Of a DNA stretch of 64,000 nucleotides, positions 53,246-64,000 are shown one piece after another (position 1 is the stretch's first letter; each line of letters begins with the position of its first letter). The notes under the pieces were generated by a model that was given only the letters and a program-made list of their open reading frames with translations, made no database searches and was not told where the DNA came from. The position numbers and the translations under genes are program-made. Origin of the DNA: Paenibacillus algorifonticola (GTDB taxonomy: Bacteria; Bacillota; Bacilli; Paenibacillales; Paenibacillaceae). The stretch is from positions 23,337 through 87,336 of the forward strand of contig NZ_KQ040781.1 of NCBI RefSeq assembly GCF_000971975.1, in the 5' to 3' direction.

Positions 53246-55636
53246 ATGGGCAATACGGGAAAAATTTTGATTTATACAAAAGACCAGGGGGCTGCTTTGG
53301 GCGATCTATTCGGCATTTTTTTCGAGGATATCAATCATGCCGCGGATGGTGGTCTATACGCCGAGATGGTTCGAAACCGTTCTTTCGAATTCGATCCGAT
53401 TGACCGGCATGATTATGATGGCTTAACCGCGTGGGAGAAGGTAGAGCTTGGAGAAGGGAAAAGCAGCATACAAGTGGAGCAGGAGCACCCTATTCATCCA
53501 CGCAACCCTCATTACGTTGCGGTTGAGATCATAGAGGCTGGAGAAGGAGTAGGCATCAAAAATCTGGGCTTCAATTCGGGATTGCCATATCGCGAAGGCG
53601 AAACGTATACGTTCTCCATGTACGCCAGGCGGAGCGCAAGCTTCGATGAGCCTGTAGCCGTAAGGCTGGAAGGGATTGACGGTACGGTATACGGCGAAGC
53701 GAAGGTAATGGTTACATCGGAGTGGACGAAATACGAGGTTGTCGTTGCTTCATCGGCTACCGACTTCAGCGGCAGGTTGGCAGTTGTGACTAAGGGAAAT
53801 GGCACCCTATATTTGGACATGATCTCGCTCTTCCCGACCAAGACGTTTCGGAACAGACCGGGGGGACTGCGAGACGACATCGCGACAATGTTGGCCGATC
53901 TGAAGCCGAAATTTATGCGTTTCCCTGGCGGTTGCCTTATTCATGACGGCTCGTTAAACGCCGGGGACCGCGACTCCATGTACAGATGGAAAAACACGAT
54001 CGGGCCTGTCGAACAAAGACCGCCGCGCAAGAACAACTGGCGATATCATCAGACGCTGGGGCTCGGTTATTTCGAGTATTTTCAATTTTGCGAAGATATT
54101 GGAGCAAAGCCCATTCCAATTTTGCCTGCGGGCTCTGATCCGCATAGCCAACGCTATGTTCCGATTGATGAGCTGGGACCATGGATTGACGATGCACTCG
54201 ATCTGATCGAATTCGCGAACGGCGACGCTTCGACCGAGTGGGGCAGCTTGCGCGCGCTGCTCGGGCATCCAGAGCCTTTCAACCTGGAGTATATCGGTAT
54301 TGGCAATGAAGAGATCGGGGAGCAGTTCTTCGAGCGGTATACTTATTTCCATCAGGCGATTAAAGCGAAATATCCCGACATTCAGATTATCAATTCAAGT
54401 GGGCCGTTCGCTGCCGGGGGCGAATATGAACGCGGATGGCGTTCCGCGCGGGACAACGGCTCGGATTTCGTGGACGAACATTATTATCAATCTCCGGACT
54501 GGTTGCTGGCTCATTATCACCGATATGATTCATTCAGCGCCGACGATCCTAAGGTGTTCCTCGGGGAATACGCTTCATGGGGCAATACATACTACAACGC
54601 GCTTGCGGAAGCCGCGTTTATGACCGGACTCGAGAAGAATGCTCATGCCGTCGGATTGGCGTGTTATGCGCCGCTTCTTTGCAACATCGATTATGTGAAC
54701 TGGAAACCGGATTTGATTTGGTTCAATAATCATCAAGTTTTCGGTACGGCCAACTATTATGTGCAGCAAATGTTCATGCACCATCAAGGAGACCATTTGC
54801 TGCGCATGGTTACCGACGGGTTCGCAGTTCCGGCCCAGCCTGCCGGCAATAAAGAACGAATTGAAGGCAAGCTGCTCGTGGGGGCGAATCTCAATGAAGT
54901 TGTTTACCGCGATATTCGCTTGATTAACCACGAGACTGGTGAAGTGAGGACGCTGACGGACAAGGTCGAAATAGGCGAGACGGAAGAAGATCGACGCCAC
55001 CGTTCCGAATTTGGCCGCAATGCGGTAGTTGGCGAAACTGGCTTGAAGAGCTATTCGCTGAGCATGAAGGCGATAAGGAAAAATGGTTCGAGAGGATTTA
55101 TCATGTTTTTCGGGTTTCAGGATGAAGCCAATTATGTGGTGTGGGAAGCGGGCAGCCACTCCAATCAGGAATCGATGGTTCATGCCGGCTCGAAAGGGTA
55201 CAGAGGTTGTCTGACGCAAAGCCTGTTCTCGCCGGAGACTGGCGTGGAATATCACCTGGAAGTGCGAGTAGATGGACGGAGGATACGCACCTATGTCGAC
55301 GGCGCTTTGATCAATGATACGGAACACATTGCACCAGTCATTGAACCCCTATACTGTTCTGCCAGTATTGAAGAGGCAACCGGAGATGTGATTGTCAAAG
55401 CCGTGAACGTACATGATGTCGACGTTCAAGCGCAGCTCCAATTTGCCGACTTGCATTCGGACAGCCTTTTGATCGATGTATATGATATGTCTGGTTACGG
55501 TCTGGATGAGATGAACAGCTTGGAGGCGCCGGCAAAAATTGTACCCAAGTATAAGAGGATGCAAACGTCAGGCAATCAAGTAAGCTACGAGTTCCCTAAG
55601 CATTCAGTTACTGTGTTCCGCGTTAGGAAAGGATGA
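53246..55636 (+). CDS. GH51-family alpha-L-arabinofuranosidase
   Basis: 796-aa enzyme that releases arabinose from arabinan and arabinoxylan. It opens with LGDLFGIFFEDINHAADGGL, the GH51 signature, contains a CBM-like sandwich (about residues 60-200), then the barrel with acid/base Glu in GIGNEEIG (355/356) and nucleophile E441 in FLGEYASWG. The C-terminal part (570-750) has an extra LamG-like beta domain. No signal peptide. ATG 53246 preferred over 53228. Same transcript as the GH28-like gene. Confidence 0.9.
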   Translation: MGNTGKILIYTKDQGAALGDLFGIFFEDINHAADGGLYAEMVRNRSFEFDPIDRHDYDGLTAWEKVELGEGKSSIQVEQEHPIHPRNPHYVAVEIIEAGEGVGIKNLGFNSGLPYREGETYTFSMYARRSASFDEPVAVRLEGIDGTVYGEAKVMVTSEWTKYEVVVASSATDFSGRLAVVTKGNGTLYLDMISLFPTKTFRNRPGGLRDDIATMLADLKPKFMRFPGGCLIHDGSLNAGDRDSMYRWKNTIGPVEQRPPRKNNWRYHQTLGLGYFEYFQFCEDIGAKPIPILPAGSDPHSQRYVPIDELGPWIDDALDLIEFANGDASTEWGSLRALLGHPEPFNLEYIGIGNEEIGEQFFERYTYFHQAIKAKYPDIQIINSSGPFAAGGEYERGWRSARDNGSDFVDEHYYQSPDWLLAHYHRYDSFSADDPKVFLGEYASWGNTYYNALAEAAFMTGLEKNAHAVGLACYAPLLCNIDYVNWKPDLIWFNNHQVFGTANYYVQQMFMHHQGDHLLRMVTDGFAVPAQPAGNKERIEGKLLVGANLNEVVYRDIRLINHETGEVRTLTDKVEIGETEEDRRHRSEFGRNAVVGETGLKSYSLSMKAIRKNGSRGFIMFFGFQDEANYVVWEAGSHSNQESMVHAGSKGYRGCLTQSLFSPETGVEYHLEVRVDGRRIRTYVDGALINDTEHIAPVIEPLYCSASIEEATGDVIVKAVNVHDVDVQAQLQFADLHSDSLLIDVYDMSGYGLDEMNSLEAPAKIVPKYKRMQTSGNQVSYEFPKHSVTVFRVRKG

Positions 55637-55690
55637 TCGCTCTTCATTTTTCGATAGAATCCACTTAGGATTTCGATTGAATAACAATTC

Positions 55691-55725
55691 TGAGAATGAT
55701 GCTGTTCAGTACGGCATCATTCTCA
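55691..55725 (+). terminator. Hairpin after the GH51 gene
   Basis: TGAGAATGATGC / GCATCATTCTCA, a perfect 12-bp stem with 11-base loop; the tail has few T, so termination is likely but not certain. The rest of 55637-55991 holds a cre box and a short leader ORF but no gene. Confidence 0.6.
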
Positions 55726-55905
55726 TGATGTGAGACTACAACCCGGGTAATGGACAACTGGTGAAAGATATGAAAACAACTGACATGATGGTTAGTCAAG
55801 TGATTCGAAGTATTATTATTTTGTAGAAGAAGCCAACATATAAACATTTCGGTAAATTGTCTCTACATTTTTGGTTATAAGAACCATTGATAGGGGGTGA
55901 TTTTT

Positions 55906-55947
55906 ATGATTGGAACTGTAAGCGTTTTCTTAATTGTAATGGTTTAG
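55906..55947 (+). promoter_or_regulatory. Leader of the lyase gene with cre box and 13-codon ORF
   Basis: TGTAAGCGTTTTCT (55917-55930) fits the CcpA cre consensus in 13 positions. It lies inside a tiny ORF with its own AGGGGGTGA site, MIGTVSVFLIVMV, ending in TAG at 55945, 45 bp before the lyase start. The cre placement downstream of a promoter would act as a roadblock under glucose. Confidence 0.55.
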
Positions 55948-55991
55948 GGGAAGAGAGTAATTTGAAGAAATTTTAAAATTGGAGGAACGAA

Positions 55992-58900
55992 ATGAAAATC
56001 GTAAATGTTATTATGCAATCGCGCAGGCTGATAGCCCTGATTCTATCCCTGATCATGCTGTTCTCTCTTGCATTGCCTGTGCAAGGCGAAGAATCCGCAG
56101 GTTCAGGCGTAACGGTTACGGAATCAACTTACGAGCAGACTGTCACGGAGTCAACTTACGAAAGTACCCCGAAGCCGATCGTTTACGAGTTTGAAGGGAA
56201 CGCCAATAGCTCTGACGGATCGGTTAACGGTACGGTCACCGGCACTCCCGCATACGTGGACGGGGTAGTCGGGCAAGCCATCCAGCTGAATGGAACATCC
56301 TCTTACGTGACGCTGCCGGCTGAGCATCCGATGTCAGACTATGAAGCCATTACAATATCTACATGGGTGAAATGGAATGGAGGAAGCAACTGGCAGAGGA
56401 TTTTTGACTTCGGCAAAGGCACAAGCAATTATATGTTCCTGACACCGAAAAGAGGGACACTTATGCGGTTCGCCATTATAAACGGCGGCTCCGAGAAAGT
56501 TTTGGATACGGCACAGCTCCCAGTAGGACAGTGGACTCATGTGGCCCTGACGCTGGGCGGTGGAGAAGCTACACTTTATGTAAACGGGGAAGCAAAAGCA
56601 ACGAATAGCAATGTTGCGATTAAGCCAAGTGATTTTGCGCCGAATTTGAACTATATCGGGAAAAGCCAGTTCGCTAGTGATCCGTTGTTTAACGGCTTGA
56701 TTGATGAATTCAGTATCTACGACTATGCCTTAAGCGCGGCCGAGATTGAGAGGGTATATAAGGGGACCCAGTTTAACTCCGTGCTTCATCAAGCCGCCAA
56801 TATGATTGTGGCCGGACAGCAATACTACTCGGATGAAACTTGGGCTATACTGCTGGAAACAAACAGTCGCGCACTGGCGTTGAAAGCAGATCGGGAAGCG
56901 ACTCAAGATCAGATTGACGCCATGGCAGCAGAATTGCTTGCAGCGATTCAGGGTCTCGCCGAGCCCTTGCCGACCTTCGTCAACAACACGGGTACAGAGC
57001 TTATTCATCCTGCCGTCAGTGTAGCGCCAGCGGATCTGTTTCGCATACGGGAGCATATCCGCAACAAAGAACAGCCGTGGTACGGTTATTTCGAAAATTT
57101 TGCGGCCAGTTCGTTCGCGTCCAAATCGTACGGGATTAGAATCGATAAAAATCCGTCCGCCGGTTTTGACGCGCTTGAGGCGAACTACACCTATGACAGC
57201 TATAGCACCAGCCTCTTTAATGGGGCAATGACGCAGGATGCCCTTGCAGCGTACTATCAGGCGATCATGTATTTCATGACAGGGGATCCCGACTATCGGG
57301 AAAAAGCGATGCGGATCGTCCTGCTGTGGGGCAGCCTGGATCCGTCCAAAGCGAAGTATGTGACGGATGCGCATATTCATCAGGGACGACCCATGTACTA
57401 TATGAATGCGGCCGCGGAATTGCTGCGTTATACGAGTACAGGACACGAAGAGCTGAAATGGAAGGATGAGTATTCACAAAAATATAGCGATAACTTTCAG
57501 AAACCGGCGCTAAGTCTCTGGATGGAGCGAAATACCAACTGGATGAATCAACACCAAACTTCTGTCATGGCAACATTATCCTCCTATGTTTTCATGGATA
57601 GCAAGGCGGATTACGAGCGTGTGTTAGAGTGGGCGACAATAAACGCCAGCACTCCATCTGGGCACGCATACCATAACGGTGCGATAGCCAACGCCATGTT
57701 TGAATACTCCACGGACAGCAAAGGGAATGTGCTGGACGAGCCTGTCGTGGCGGTCAAAGAAATGGTAAGGGATCAACCGCATTCGTTCGATAACGTGATG
57801 AACTTGTCCATTCTGGCTCAAATCATTTCGGCACAAGGCACTTCACTCGACCCGGTCAACGGGACAGCTACTGTGGCCAGTGATGGAGTGGACGTCTATT
57901 CCTTCTTGAACGACCGGCTTATCAAAGGCGTCAATACCTATTATAAATACAACCTGGGATACGCTATTCCATTCAATGACGGCTTGAATAATTCGGTTAG
58001 CGCAGACAGACGGGGACGCCTCGGCGCCAGCGAGGACTACTACTACATCTATAAATATGGCAAGGGCTATACGGATAACAATCCCGACTTTAAGTATGTA
58101 GCAGAAGCGATGAATAAGTATTGGGAAATTTATGGTTTGAGAACCAGCGATTTGTGGCTCTATATTCCTGATGGCGCTTTAGGCACACCCGTACCTGCTG
58201 TTATTGCCCATGAGAATGGGAGCACGGTTCCGTACCAGTTTGAAACACATTTTACCCCGTTAGACAGCGGCATTACGAGAACAAACGATTCGATCCTCAT
58301 CGAGGCCGAAGAAGCCGGCTCCCTATTCGCTGTTCCTAGTGTGGGCATCTGGCGTAATGGTGACTTGGCGTTCCGAATCAAGAGCAATGCGATTACGACG
58401 CTGAAGTTCCATGGCGATATTGGCAAAGAGCCGTTCGCCACGGTTAACCTGCCCGATACCGGAGGGGAATGGAAGTATGTGATCGTCAACTTGGCAAGTG
58501 TGCCTAGCACCGCTTTCCAAGCAGACTCCATGATCTATTTCAATGTATACGGCAAGACGGGGGAATATGTCGAGTTTGATCATCTATTGCTCAACAGCAC
58601 AACGGTGAAAGCCCCTCTCTTCAAGGGAGCCGTAAACGAGCTGCAACTGGACTCTTATACGTCGGCGCGGCTGCAATATGATTTGTCCAATTCCGCAAGC
58701 AATGCAGGACAAACCATAACATACAGCATAGTCGAAGATAACACCGAATTTGTTAGCCATGCAAATATGACCGTAGATAGCAACGGCATACTGTCGGGGA
58801 ACATTCCGGCATCCATCCCAATGGGTGATTATTCATTCTATGTGTCGGCATCTAATGGCACAGCCATGAATATTTTGGCGGTCACCGTCTCGGTCACAGG

Positions 58901-61772
58901 CAGCTATAGTGAAGCGATTAAAAATGTAATCCAAGCTTATGATCCTGCTCAAGTGTATGAAACAGCTAGCTATACCGTATTCCGGACGAAGTATGAAGCT
59001 GCGCTGACTCTTGTCGAATCCGGCGACGCGGCTGCCATGAATCAGGCATTGCTTGATTTGAAGGTAGCTGTTAGCGGGTTGCGCCTGTTAAATCCGTTGA
59101 TAGCGGATGGAGCCCTTGATTTAACGGGGATCGCAGTCGGGGCGCCGGACAGCCCCAATGTCAATCCGGCATTTTTAGTAGACTATGGTGGCGCAGGTAT
59201 TCCCATCAGATGGATAGTTGACGAGAAGCAGTTTACATTGGATTTCGGTGAGAATTTTAAGGTAAAGCCCAGCAAGTTCCTGATGTTGCCCGACTTTGGC
59301 TTCCCGGCACGGTCAGAGGGAGCAATCATTTTGGCATCCAATGACTATACGAACTGGGTGCGAATCTCCGACGATATGTCGGAATATACCACAGATTGGT
59401 TCACTTATACGGTAAAAGACGAGTACAAAAATACCGGATTCCGTTATTTTAGAATGAAGGATCTTACCGCCGGCGTATTAAACAAGGATGATTATACGGA
59501 GGACCAACCGTTCTATATCTCTGATCTCCATATTTTTGGCGAACGCTTTGAAACGGGCAATGTGGTGAAAGATATAAGCTTGAAACTGGAAGCTGTTTCG
59601 CCTGTCCAGGATACGCTCGATATTCCGCCTAGTGCCGTCATAGGCGATAAGGTGATTCTCACATTCAAAGCAGATGAACAGATCGGCAATATTCGGGCGA
59701 CCATTCAGGGTGAGGCGGTTGGCGTGACAAATAACGGGGATGGTTCCTATACCGCTGAGTATGTTGTTCATGCCGGATCGAAGTCAGGCTATGCTGAGCT
59801 TTCCATTGATTATACCTTTGCAGACGGTACACCAGCCTATACTGTCTACAGCTACCCGGAGAAATACATTACGAATGTGAATAACGCACAAGTGTCCCAG
59901 AAAGTGTTGATTTCCAATACTTCCAATGAGATTAATGTGAGAGCTGAAGCACAATTAAGCGGTTCAAGCAATACGTTGGAAGCGACTGAAGCTACTTACT
60001 TGTTCGATGGCAAAATATCAACCTTCGCCGACGTAAGATATAATGGTAACGCTTACGGTTACTACGACATTGATTTCGGCACGAGCAACAGTAACAAGCT
60101 GATGCAGCTTGACCGAATCGAAATTTTGAACCGTAGCGGCTTTCCTGGCAGGGCAGCAGCTGTGAGTGTAAGTGCTTCTGATGATGGAGTAAACTGGCGA
60201 ATAATTTCCGAAACATCGAAGGGCTATAGCTATGATATCTGGCAGCCGATTAAAGTGAAGGATCAATTTAAGGATTACGCCTTCCGATATTTCCGCATTT
60301 ATGGAGGAGCCTGGTATGGAAATATATCGGAACTGCGTATGTTTGGGAAAGTCGGCGAGGATCTGAAGCGCTACGATCCTACGTATACGATCACGACATC
60401 GTCGAGTGATCCCGCGGCAGGAACGACCTTGGTTTATGTCAATTCGAACGGCCTTCCTCCTGCTCCAGCACCGACAGGAAATGAGGGAACCTCGCTGACG
60501 GTGCATGGCGATCAAACGTCCGTTACCGTGGTGGCGAAGCCGGCTGAAGGCTATGAATTCGTCAAATGGGTGGAGCCGACGATTACCTATGGGATGACGG
60601 CAGATTATTTATGGTCGGAATACCCCGTGTTCAACCTGACAACCTATTCAGGCGGTTATTTGGGCGGCGGAAAAACGTACAATGTAGTCAGAGACTGGCA
60701 TTTGAAGGCGGTGTTCAGAAATATCTCAGCTCCTGCTGATGCAACTTTCGTTGCAGACGTTACGGACCCGACCAACGGCGACGTCACCTTAACGATCAGC
60801 TATCCGAATGACACTGCGGTGAAGGAATACAAAGTAGGCGACAGTGGCGAATGGATCGCGTACGGTGGTCCGGTGGTTATGTCCGAAAACGTTACGGTGT
60901 TTGCACGGGGAACGAATGCTGTGGGCAATGTTTCGAATGTCAGCAGCTATGCGGTCGGCAATATCGACAAGATCTCTCCAACGGCAACCGTGGCTTACAA
61001 TGGACCGTCCACGATAGATCATACTGTGATAGCAACGATTACGCCAAGCGAGCCGGTATCCATTACAAACAATGGCAGTTCAGAAAGTTATACGTTCATT
61101 AGGAATGGCAGCTTCACATTCGAGTTTGTTGATGCGGCCGGAAACCAAGGATCAGTTGCCGCGACAGTAAACAATATCCCTGCAAAGAGCACAGGTGTAC
61201 CAGGCAAACCAGTTCTGTCCGACGACAATGGGGATGATACAGGTCAGCAGGACGGCAATTACAATATTATTATGAATATGTGGTACGGAAATAATGGCAG
61301 GATCTACAAGCTTTACGAGAATGACGTATTAATCGATACCAAAATTTTAAAGGATGACTCCCCGAGCGCTCAGAAAGCGATAACTTCCATTGCAAATAAG
61401 CTGAATGGGACCTATGCCTATCGCGTGGAGCTGACCAACGCGTATGGGACAACAACAAGCAGTACGCACACGGTAAACGTAACGCATGCAGCGCCGGCCA
61501 AACCGGTATTATCTGTAAATAACTGGGACGGCGACGGGGATTTCAATGTCAGCATGAATATGTGGTGGGGCACCAATGGTACAACGTACAATTTGTTCGA
61601 AAATGGCGTTCTCATCCATACGCAAGAGTTGACGAGCAATACACCGTCTGCCCAATCGGCAGTAACCGCTATTACGGATCGGACGATTGGCATATATGAA
61701 TATCGCGCGGAACTCATCAACTATGCTGGTGCAATCTCCAGCGATACGATGACTGTTACTGTGACCAAGTAA
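55992..61772 (+). CDS. Giant secreted multidomain polysaccharide-lyase-like protein
   Basis: 1926 aa. Signal peptide ([18 protein letters not shown]); LamG jelly-roll (about 62-250); FIVAR helices (255-325); an alginate-lyase-type (alpha/alpha)6 catalytic region (335-725) with [30 protein letters not shown] and [16 protein letters not shown]; a CBM-like sandwich (745-870); an Ig-like domain and FIVAR; two F5/8-type discoidin-like domains (about 1040-1190, 1300-1455); a bacterial-repeat domain; Ig-like domains; and two C-terminal repeats of about 90 aa (KPVLSDDNG..., [13 protein letters not shown]...). No sortase motif or SLH domain. Binds and probably cleaves an acidic plant glycan outside the cell. 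GGAGG precedes the ATG. Confidence 0.82.
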   Translation: MKIVNVIMQSRRLIALILSLIMLFSLALPVQGEESAGSGVTVTESTYEQTVTESTYESTPKPIVYEFEGNANSSDGSVNGTVTGTPAYVDGVVGQAIQLNGTSSYVTLPAEHPMSDYEAITISTWVKWNGGSNWQRIFDFGKGTSNYMFLTPKRGTLMRFAIINGGSEKVLDTAQLPVGQWTHVALTLGGGEATLYVNGEAKATNSNVAIKPSDFAPNLNYIGKSQFASDPLFNGLIDEFSIYDYALSAAEIERVYKGTQFNSVLHQAANMIVAGQQYYSDETWAILLETNSRALALKADREATQDQIDAMAAELLAAIQGLAEPLPTFVNNTGTELIHPAVSVAPADLFRIREHIRNKEQPWYGYFENFAASSFASKSYGIRIDKNPSAGFDALEANYTYDSYSTSLFNGAMTQDALAAYYQAIMYFMTGDPDYREKAMRIVLLWGSLDPSKAKYVTDAHIHQGRPMYYMNAAAELLRYTSTGHEELKWKDEYSQKYSDNFQKPALSLWMERNTNWMNQHQTSVMATLSSYVFMDSKADYERVLEWATINASTPSGHAYHNGAIANAMFEYSTDSKGNVLDEPVVAVKEMVRDQPHSFDNVMNLSILAQIISAQGTSLDPVNGTATVASDGVDVYSFLNDRLIKGVNTYYKYNLGYAIPFNDGLNNSVSADRRGRLGASEDYYYIYKYGKGYTDNNPDFKYVAEAMNKYWEIYGLRTSDLWLYIPDGALGTPVPAVIAHENGSTVPYQFETHFTPLDSGITRTNDSILIEAEEAGSLFAVPSVGIWRNGDLAFRIKSNAITTLKFHGDIGKEPFATVNLPDTGGEWKYVIVNLASVPSTAFQADSMIYFNVYGKTGEYVEFDHLLLNSTTVKAPLFKGAVNELQLDSYTSARLQYDLSNSASNAGQTITYSIVEDNTEFVSHANMTVDSNGILSGNIPASIPMGDYSFYVSASNGTAMNILAVTVSVTGSYSEAIKNVIQAYDPAQVYETASYTVFRTKYEAALTLVESGDAAAMNQALLDLKVAVSGLRLLNPLIADGALDLTGIAVGAPDSPNVNPAFLVDYGGAGIPIRWIVDEKQFTLDFGENFKVKPSKFLMLPDFGFPARSEGAIILASNDYTNWVRISDDMSEYTTDWFTYTVKDEYKNTGFRYFRMKDLTAGVLNKDDYTEDQPFYISDLHIFGERFETGNVVKDISLKLEAVSPVQDTLDIPPSAVIGDKVILTFKADEQIGNIRATIQGEAVGVTNNGDGSYTAEYVVHAGSKSGYAELSIDYTFADGTPAYTVYSYPEKYITNVNNAQVSQKVLISNTSNEINVRAEAQLSGSSNTLEATEATYLFDGKISTFADVRYNGNAYGYYDIDFGTSNSNKLMQLDRIEILNRSGFPGRAAAVSVSASDDGVNWRIISETSKGYSYDIWQPIKVKDQFKDYAFRYFRIYGGAWYGNISELRMFGKVGEDLKRYDPTYTITTSSSDPAAGTTLVYVNSNGLPPAPAPTGNEGTSLTVHGDQTSVTVVAKPAEGYEFVKWVEPTITYGMTADYLWSEYPVFNLTTYSGGYLGGGKTYNVVRDWHLKAVFRNISAPADATFVADVTDPTNGDVTLTISYPNDTAVKEYKVGDSGEWIAYGGPVVMSENVTVFARGTNAVGNVSNVSSYAVGNIDKISPTATVAYNGPSTIDHTVIATITPSEPVSITNNGSSESYTFIRNGSFTFEFVDAAGNQGSVAATVNNIPAKSTGVPGKPVLSDDNGDDTGQQDGNYNIIMNMWYGNNGRIYKLYENDVLIDTKILKDDSPSAQKAITSIANKLNGTYAYRVELTNAYGTTTSSTHTVNVTHAAPAKPVLSVNNWDGDGDFNVSMNMWWGTNGTTYNLFENGVLIHTQELTSNTPSAQSAVTAITDRTIGIYEYRAELINYAGAISSDTMTVTVTK

Positions 61773-61837
61773 GGTTTCGGTCCGGTCATTCAGGCAACAA
61801 TGGTCAATTAGGATATTATTAATAATCGTACTAGTTT

Positions 61838-61870
61838 CGGGAGGAAGGCCTTAATGCCTTCCTCCTTTAA
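61838..61870 (+). terminator. Terminator between the two giant lyase-like genes
   Basis: GGAGGAAGGC / GCCTTCCTCC stem, loop CTTAAT, TTTAATAAAT tail. Confidence 0.8.
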
Positions 61871-61932
61871 TAAATCGGGGGCGGAATTGCAATATTTTCA
61901 TGGAAAAAGAATAAAAGGAGGGTAATAAAATA

Positions 61933-64000
61933 ATGAGTAGAAAGCGTTTTCGACAATTTGTTTCCTGCATTCTTTGCGCTATGTTGGTCGTTTCGGGCGT
62001 TATCTTCGTTGGCGGCCAGACAGCGAAAGCGGCTATTTCGCCGCTTATTACTTCTTACAAGCCTCAGGTCGTAAATACCGATGTCAATGCTTCTTATATT
62101 GATTCTTCCGGGAACACGATATCGGCAATCATCCACCATCCGGGCATTGCAATGAGACAGGCAGATTTGGACAATATGCGCGATCATGTAAGAGCGGGCG
62201 ACGAGCCTTGGAACACGGCATTTAATACCTTTTCCAGCAAACCCCAATCCAGCGAAAATCCAAGAATTTATTATGAATCCGGGTATGATTTATTCGTCAA
62301 TATTCCGGGTCCATGGGCCTTTACGGACGCAAACGGTGTATATCGGTCCAATCCCAGCGATTATGTAGGTACTCGGGCCAATACAGATTCCGAAACCGCT
62401 TTCATACAGGCGATTATGTGGTATGTTACCGGTAATGAAACGTATCGCTCGAATGCCATGACGATCATCAGAAATTACGCAGCAATACAGTCTGTTGTTA
62501 AACATACGAACTTCCGTTTTGCAACGTCGACTTATTTGCTTGCGGCAGCGGCAGAAATTTTGCGCTATTCCGATACGCCGACGCAGAGTCTGAAATGGTC
62601 GGATACCGATACTCAAAATTTCACAAATATGATGGAGCTTCTTAGAAACACTTATGATCAACCTGAGGATCCTAATCAAGCCCATAATTTCTTCATGAAT
62701 CAGCATCAGTTTGCCATCATGGGGATGATTGCGCGAGCTATCTTCAACAATGACCTGCAGCTTTATGCGGAGGCCGTGGAAGCAACGACAGTTAACTCAG
62801 CAGGTAACCCGGGAGGAAGAAACGGTTCGATCAAGCATCAGATGCGTTGGATGACGGCAAATGAAATAACAGGAGAACCGTTGGCTCCATTGGATTACCA
62901 CGTGCAGTTAATGGAAATGGGGCGCGATGCGGGACATACTTATGGCAATGTGGGTGGACTGTCTACATTGGTGAAAACCATCGATGCCCAAGGTACGAAA
63001 GTTGACCCGATGAATGGAACGATTTCTACTGCTTCGAATGCGGTCAATGTATTCAATTTCCTAGATGATCGGTTATTGGCAGGAGTGACATACACTCTGA
63101 AGTATCATCTTGGTCATGATGTTTTATGGACCCCTGCGTACTCGGACGGATACACAGCCGGAGCCGCATATTATGACAAGATCAACCCGGACGGCAGGGG
63201 CAGAATCGATCCTTACTTAAGTGTTTTATATAACTATTATAAATATATTGAACAAAGGGATATGACCCAAGAAAAATATAAATACCTGGCCTATGCCTAT
63301 GAAACGGGAATGCCGGAAGTTGCAGCAAAGGATTATCCGCTTGCTACTTTGTTGTACACACCTGATGCAGCACAAACTGTCGGCTTGAGCAACCAGATCA
63401 CTTTAGGCTCAATATCGGGCTTGACGGCAACGGCAGCAGGCCCGGCTACGATCAACTTAAGTTGGACGGCTGTACCGGGAGCACTAGGATATAACTTATA
63501 TAGATCAATAACAGCAGATGGAACTTATACAAAGATTAATAGTGCACCAATTACAGCAGCCTCTTATAGCAATACCGGGTTAGAATCGAATACGATTTAC
63601 TATTATCAGGTAAGCGTAGCCGGGGGATCGACGTCAGCTGTCGTATCCGCGGCAACGGGAGGAACCGGAGTTCCGGTTTTGGATGCAAGCAGTTATACCA
63701 TTATGCTGAATGATACGCATACGACGGCATTAACGGTCATGGATTTTGATAGGAGCGTTCAGGATCTTACAGCTCAGGCGAGTTATTCTTCATCTAACCC
63801 GGTCGTGGCAACAGTGAATGCAGGAGGCGTAGTTACGGGTTTAAGTTTAGGTACAGCTACGATTACAGCTGCCTACAATGGACAGACTTACAATGCCGCC
63901 GTAAAAGTAGTCATGGATACCAACTTAAATACCTGGTATAAATTTGACGAAACGAGCGGTACTACAGCCGCGGACTCGTCCGGCTACGGAAATAACGGAA
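61933..64000 (+). CDS. Second secreted polysaccharide-lyase-like multidomain protein (3' partial)
   Basis: Open from ATG 61933 to the window end (at least 689 aa). Signal peptide (CILCAMLVVSGVIFVGG, cleavage near AKAA); alginate-lyase-type domain (about 60-440) with HHPGIAMRQADLDNMRDHV, MNQHQFAIMGMIARAIF, GHTYGNVGGLSTLVKTI and GVTYTLKYHLGHDV; FN3 domain (490-575); BIG2 domain (580-650); and the start of a LamG domain (WYKFDETSGTTAADSSGYG) cut by the edge. It is a diverged paralog of the preceding gene with different accessory domains. AGGAGGG precedes the start. Substrate not known. Confidence 0.82.
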   Translation, partial: MSRKRFRQFVSCILCAMLVVSGVIFVGGQTAKAAISPLITSYKPQVVNTDVNASYIDSSGNTISAIIHHPGIAMRQADLDNMRDHVRAGDEPWNTAFNTFSSKPQSSENPRIYYESGYDLFVNIPGPWAFTDANGVYRSNPSDYVGTRANTDSETAFIQAIMWYVTGNETYRSNAMTIIRNYAAIQSVVKHTNFRFATSTYLLAAAAEILRYSDTPTQSLKWSDTDTQNFTNMMELLRNTYDQPEDPNQAHNFFMNQHQFAIMGMIARAIFNNDLQLYAEAVEATTVNSAGNPGGRNGSIKHQMRWMTANEITGEPLAPLDYHVQLMEMGRDAGHTYGNVGGLSTLVKTIDAQGTKVDPMNGTISTASNAVNVFNFLDDRLLAGVTYTLKYHLGHDVLWTPAYSDGYTAGAAYYDKINPDGRGRIDPYLSVLYNYYKYIEQRDMTQEKYKYLAYAYETGMPEVAAKDYPLATLLYTPDAAQTVGLSNQITLGSISGLTATAAGPATINLSWTAVPGALGYNLYRSITADGTYTKINSAPITAASYSNTGLESNTIYYYQVSVAGGSTSAVVSAATGGTGVPVLDASSYTIMLNDTHTTALTVMDFDRSVQDLTAQASYSSSNPVVATVNAGGVVTGLSLGTATITAAYNGQTYNAAVKVVMDTNLNTWYKFDETSGTTAADSSGYGNNG

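Noticed and set aside
54575..55327. 250-aa minus-strand ORF inside the GH51 gene
   Set aside because: Antisense shadow of a clear GH51 enzyme.
56730..57446. 238-aa minus-strand ORF inside the giant lyase gene
   Set aside because: Antisense shadow; repeats of Arg and His are typical of reversed coding sequence.
1..64000. CRISPR array, rRNA genes, integrase or prophage
   Set aside because: No regularly spaced direct repeats, rRNA segments, integrase or phage structural genes were seen; mobile signs are limited to one truncated transposase and palindromic repeats.

Overview
The window looks like chromosomal DNA of a spore-forming Firmicute, most probably Paenibacillus. The evidence is a tricistronic GerA-type germination operon, a CotD-like coat protein, a CwlD-like amidase, the Bacillales proteins YqhG, YqhH and YqzE, strong GGAGG ribosome sites with many TTG/GTG starts, CcpA-type cre boxes, and LplB/LplC/YesM/YesN-style sugar uptake and sensing genes. 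This is inferred from protein families; no 16S rRNA gene is present.

Region by region. 1-2365: the 3' end of a metal-opine (staphylopine/bacillopaline-like) metallophore operon: two ABC ATPases and the CntE-type exporter. 2.4-4.8 kb: a CotD-like gene, a patch of fused gene remnants (YD repeat, DUF2975 with an XRE regulator, a Gly-rich tail), an EcsC protein and a small coiled-coil protein. 4.9-9.3 kb: a SufR-like Fe-S regulator divergent from an MFS exporter, a truncated transposase, an IscA-like protein, a dead superoxide dismutase gene not listed by simple ORF calling, and a 7Fe-type ferredoxin. 9.5-20.8 kb: two paralogous GntR/FCD regulators, then a long operon with ABC permeases, solute-binding lipoprotein, galactonate-dehydratase-like enzyme, SDR, GH42-like enzyme and secreted GH5 enzyme. 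20.9-25 kb: gerA-gerB-gerC germination operon. 25-41 kb: housekeeping and hypothetical genes, tRNA-Leu(CAG), a 222-bp palindromic element, a frameshifted DUF2935 gene, polysaccharide deacetylase, CwlD-like amidase, YqzE, YqhG, YqhH, class II ribonucleotide reductase, and a TetR unit with a 31-bp perfect palindrome over its promoter.

41.3-64 kb is a large plant-polysaccharide utilisation locus: ABC permease pair and binding protein, three GH43-like genes (one N-truncated), YesM/YesN-like two-component system, a GH28-like gene broken by one base, a GH51 arabinofuranosidase, and two giant secreted polysaccharide-lyase-like proteins in tandem (the second runs off the window). Two promoters 10 kb apart in this locus carry the same four-part module ending in a cre box, which suggests co-regulation by the locus's own response regulator plus CcpA. 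GH43, GH51 and pectin-lyase-fold proteins together suggest arabinan-bearing pectin such as rhamnogalacturonan I. This substrate is an inference.

The window is rich in decay and repeats: at least six broken genes, a dispersed Y-shaped terminator family and palindromic elements.
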